From the NCBI GenBank assembly GCA_937967375.1, contig CALCJF010000082.1:1-21984 (forward strand): DNA of 21,984 bases. Direction: 5' to 3'. The stretch is from an uncultured Leucobacter sp. (lineage in GTDB: Bacteria; Actinomycetota; Actinomycetes; Actinomycetales; Microbacteriaceae). This document shows positions 20,411 to 21,984 of this stretch, in pieces (position 1 is the stretch's first letter; each line of letters begins with the position of its first letter). The notes beneath the pieces were generated by a model. The model worked only from the letters and a program-made list of their open reading frames with translations. It did not search any database and was not told the DNA's origin. The position numbers and the translations under genes are program-made.

Positions 20411-21984
20411 CGTCGCGGTGCACGGCTCGTCCTCTGAACCAGGTTTCGATCACCCGAGTGTCGACCAGCTGCATTGGATCGTGCTCGAAGGGGTTGCGAT
20501 CGAGCACGATGAGATCGGCAGAGAAGCCCGGCGCGATGCGGCCCGTGACCTCGCCGAGCCCCATCGCTTCGGCGCCGTTCGTGGTGCAGATGCGAAGCGC
20601 TTCGGTGAGAGTGAGGGCCTGCTCGGGCCACAGGGTTCCGGGCGTGTTGCGAAACGGATCTGCGCGTGTCACGAGTCCGTGAATACCGACCCATGGGTTC
20701 GGGGTGGGGCTTACCGGCCAATCGGAGCCCATGGCGAGCAGCGCCCCGTCGTCTGTGAGGTCGCGGGTGGGCTGGATCCTCGCTGCAACATGCGAGGGCA
20801 GCACCTGTTGCAGCGCGGTCGGAATGATGCCCGGAAACCAGACGAACGGAGACATGTCTGCCGTCACCCCGAGCTGCGCGAGCCTCGGCACGTCGGATTC
20901 GGCGAGAATCTGGCCGTGGGCGATATGCACGCGGGTCGAGATATCGCCCGATTCGCGCAACCGCTCGGTGGCGTCGAGCACTGCGCGGGCTGAAGCGTCG
21001 CCCGCGCAGTGCACCTTGATGCCGAAACCCTGCGCCGCGAGATCTTGCAGCAGGTCGCTGAACTCGTCGTGGGGGATCATGAGCGAGCCCGTGAAATCGT
21101 GACCGTGCTCGTCATCTGGAAGGTACGGCTCGAGAAAGGCCGCGGTGCGTGCCGGGGGCACCCCATCGAGAAAGATCTTCACGAAATCGGGTCGGTGGTG
21201 CGTGCTGCGGTAGGGGGCGGCGAGATCGATGAGTGTCTGGCCGATGGGGGAGAAGCCGAAAATATCATCGTTGATGGTGAGCGATGTCACGACCCACGAG
21301 TGCAGCTCGCCGGCATCGTCGAGCGACTTCAGCGCCTGCAGCATGGGCAGCGAGGTGGCCGCGTCCTGAAACGCGGTGATGCCGTAGCTGTTCAGAATCT
21401 CAATGCCGTGCTGCGAAGCCGCGCGATGCTGCTCGTCGCTGACGCCGCCGTCGCTCGCCAGTGCGCGCTCGATCAAGAGTCCGGCACCCTCGAGCAGCAC
21501 CCCCGTGGGGTCGCCGGTCTCGCGGTCGCGCAGCACGCCCTCGTCGAGCGCGTGCTCACCGCCGAGAATTCCGGCGCGGCGCATTGCCTCGCTCGATGCC
21601 CATCGGTTGTGTCGGCTGTCTTCGATGAGCATGACGGGGCGCCCGCCCGCGGCTGCGTCGAGGCGTGCGAGGGTGGCAGCGTCGTTCAGCTGGGCAAGCA
21701 GGTTCGTGCCCCAGGGGCCTCCGGTGATCCACTCGCCTTCGCCAAGCCCGACAGCGTGCAACGCGACCGCGGTCAGGATCTCGTCGACCGACGCACCGAG
21801 CGGCAGGCCGAGTTCGAAGAGTTCTGCGCGCCCCGCGACGGCGTGGTGATTGTGCACGTCGACGAGACCTGGCATCACGAACGCGCCCGCAAGATCGCGG
21901 CGCACTGTCTCTGGCCCCGCGAGGTGTTCGAGCGAATCCGCACTCATCGCGAGCACGGTGCCGTCTGCGATCGCGATCGATACG
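20403..21984 (-). CDS. YtcJ-like amidohydrolase (amidohydrolase 3 family), N-terminus cut by window edge
   Basis: 526 residues are visible and the frame is open at the right edge; the visible part begins VSIAIADGTVLAMS, the small N-terminal sandwich of the family, so only about 10-20 residues are missing. Metal and catalytic residues in order (visible numbering): H44 and H46 (VDVHNHH), K269 (FVKIFLDG), H325 (KVHCAGD), H356 (HIAHGQI), D421 (GSDWPVSP). These belong to the metal-dependent hydrolases that cut C-N bonds of amides, formamides or cyclic amides; YtcJ-type members act on N-formyl or N-acyl amines. No signal peptide visible. It is the first visible gene of an operon with the MFS exporter (8-nt overlap) and the second cupin protein; the promoter lies outside the window. 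Confidence 0.9.
   Translation of the reverse strand, partial: VSIAIADGTVLAMSADSLEHLAGPETVRRDLAGAFVMPGLVDVHNHHAVAGRAELFELGLPLGASVDEILTAVALHAVGLGEGEWITGGPWGTNLLAQLNDAATLARLDAAAGGRPVMLIEDSRHNRWASSEAMRRAGILGGEHALDEGVLRDRETGDPTGVLLEGAGLLIERALASDGGVSDEQHRAASQHGIEILNSYGITAFQDAATSLPMLQALKSLDDAGELHSWVVTSLTINDDIFGFSPIGQTLIDLAAPYRSTHHRPDFVKIFLDGVPPARTAAFLEPYLPDDEHGHDFTGSLMIPHDEFSDLLQDLAAQGFGIKVHCAGDASARAVLDATERLRESGDISTRVHIAHGQILAESDVPRLAQLGVTADMSPFVWFPGIIPTALQQVLPSHVAARIQPTRDLTDDGALLAMGSDWPVSPTPNPWVGIHGLVTRADPFRNTPGTLWPEQALTLTEALRICTTNGAEAMGLGEVTGRIAPGFSADLIVLDRNPFEHDPMQLVDTRVIETWFRGRAVHRDDA

Overview
The window comes from a high-GC actinobacterium. The evidence is codon bias strongly toward G/C in third positions, frequent GTG starts, clear AGGAG-type ribosome sites, tightly packed operons, and a ring-cleavage dioxygenase that matches the Brevibacterium/Arthrobacter homoprotocatechuate 2,3-dioxygenases residue by residue. 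A Microbacteriaceae or Micrococcales host is my guess; no rRNA or marker gene is present to fix it.

Layout, left to right. (1) 1-1547, minus strand: a TetR-type regulator cut by the left edge, preceded in the transcript by a P1-family (DmpA-like) aminopeptidase. (2) 1740-4532, plus strand, divergent from the peptidase: an APC amino-acid/amine permease, a TetR regulator and a six-helix membrane protein, closed by a strong bidirectional terminator. (3) 9545-4621, minus strand: a catabolic operon read hpaG-like (FAH-RraA fusion), gntR, hpaE, hpaD. (4) 14313-9795, minus strand: APC permease, TetR regulator, ornithine-cyclodeaminase-like protein and a sarcosine/methyltryptophan-oxidase-type flavoprotein, probably an amine uptake and oxidation module. 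(5) 16241-14626, minus strand: hpaH and hpaI. (6) 16488-18645, plus strand: a small metal-cupin protein and an oligopeptide-type lipoprotein binding protein without its transporter. (7) 21984-18719, minus strand: an amidohydrolase cut by the right edge, a Bcr/CflA-type exporter and a second copy of the small cupin.

Together the minus-strand genes encode most of the lower meta-cleavage route for homoprotocatechuate (3,4-dihydroxyphenylacetate): ring opening (HpaD), semialdehyde oxidation (HpaE), decarboxylation/isomerisation (HpaG-like), hydration (HpaH) and aldol cleavage to pyruvate and succinate semialdehyde (HpaI). The amine module could feed it by importing and deaminating tyramine- or dopamine-like amines to arylacetaldehydes. 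No HpaF (CHM isomerase) and no HpaB/HpaC hydroxylase are visible.

The most interesting points are: the HpaG-like protein keeps one FAH domain with its metal triad and carries an RraA-like domain in place of the usual second FAH half; the amine module sits exactly between two long intergenic hairpins; a palindromic operator (GATCGTATACGATC) and a close copy lie in front of hpaH and hpaG and plausibly tie the two halves of the pathway to the GntR regulator; and two paralogous cupin proteins of unknown function flank the orphan binding-protein gene.
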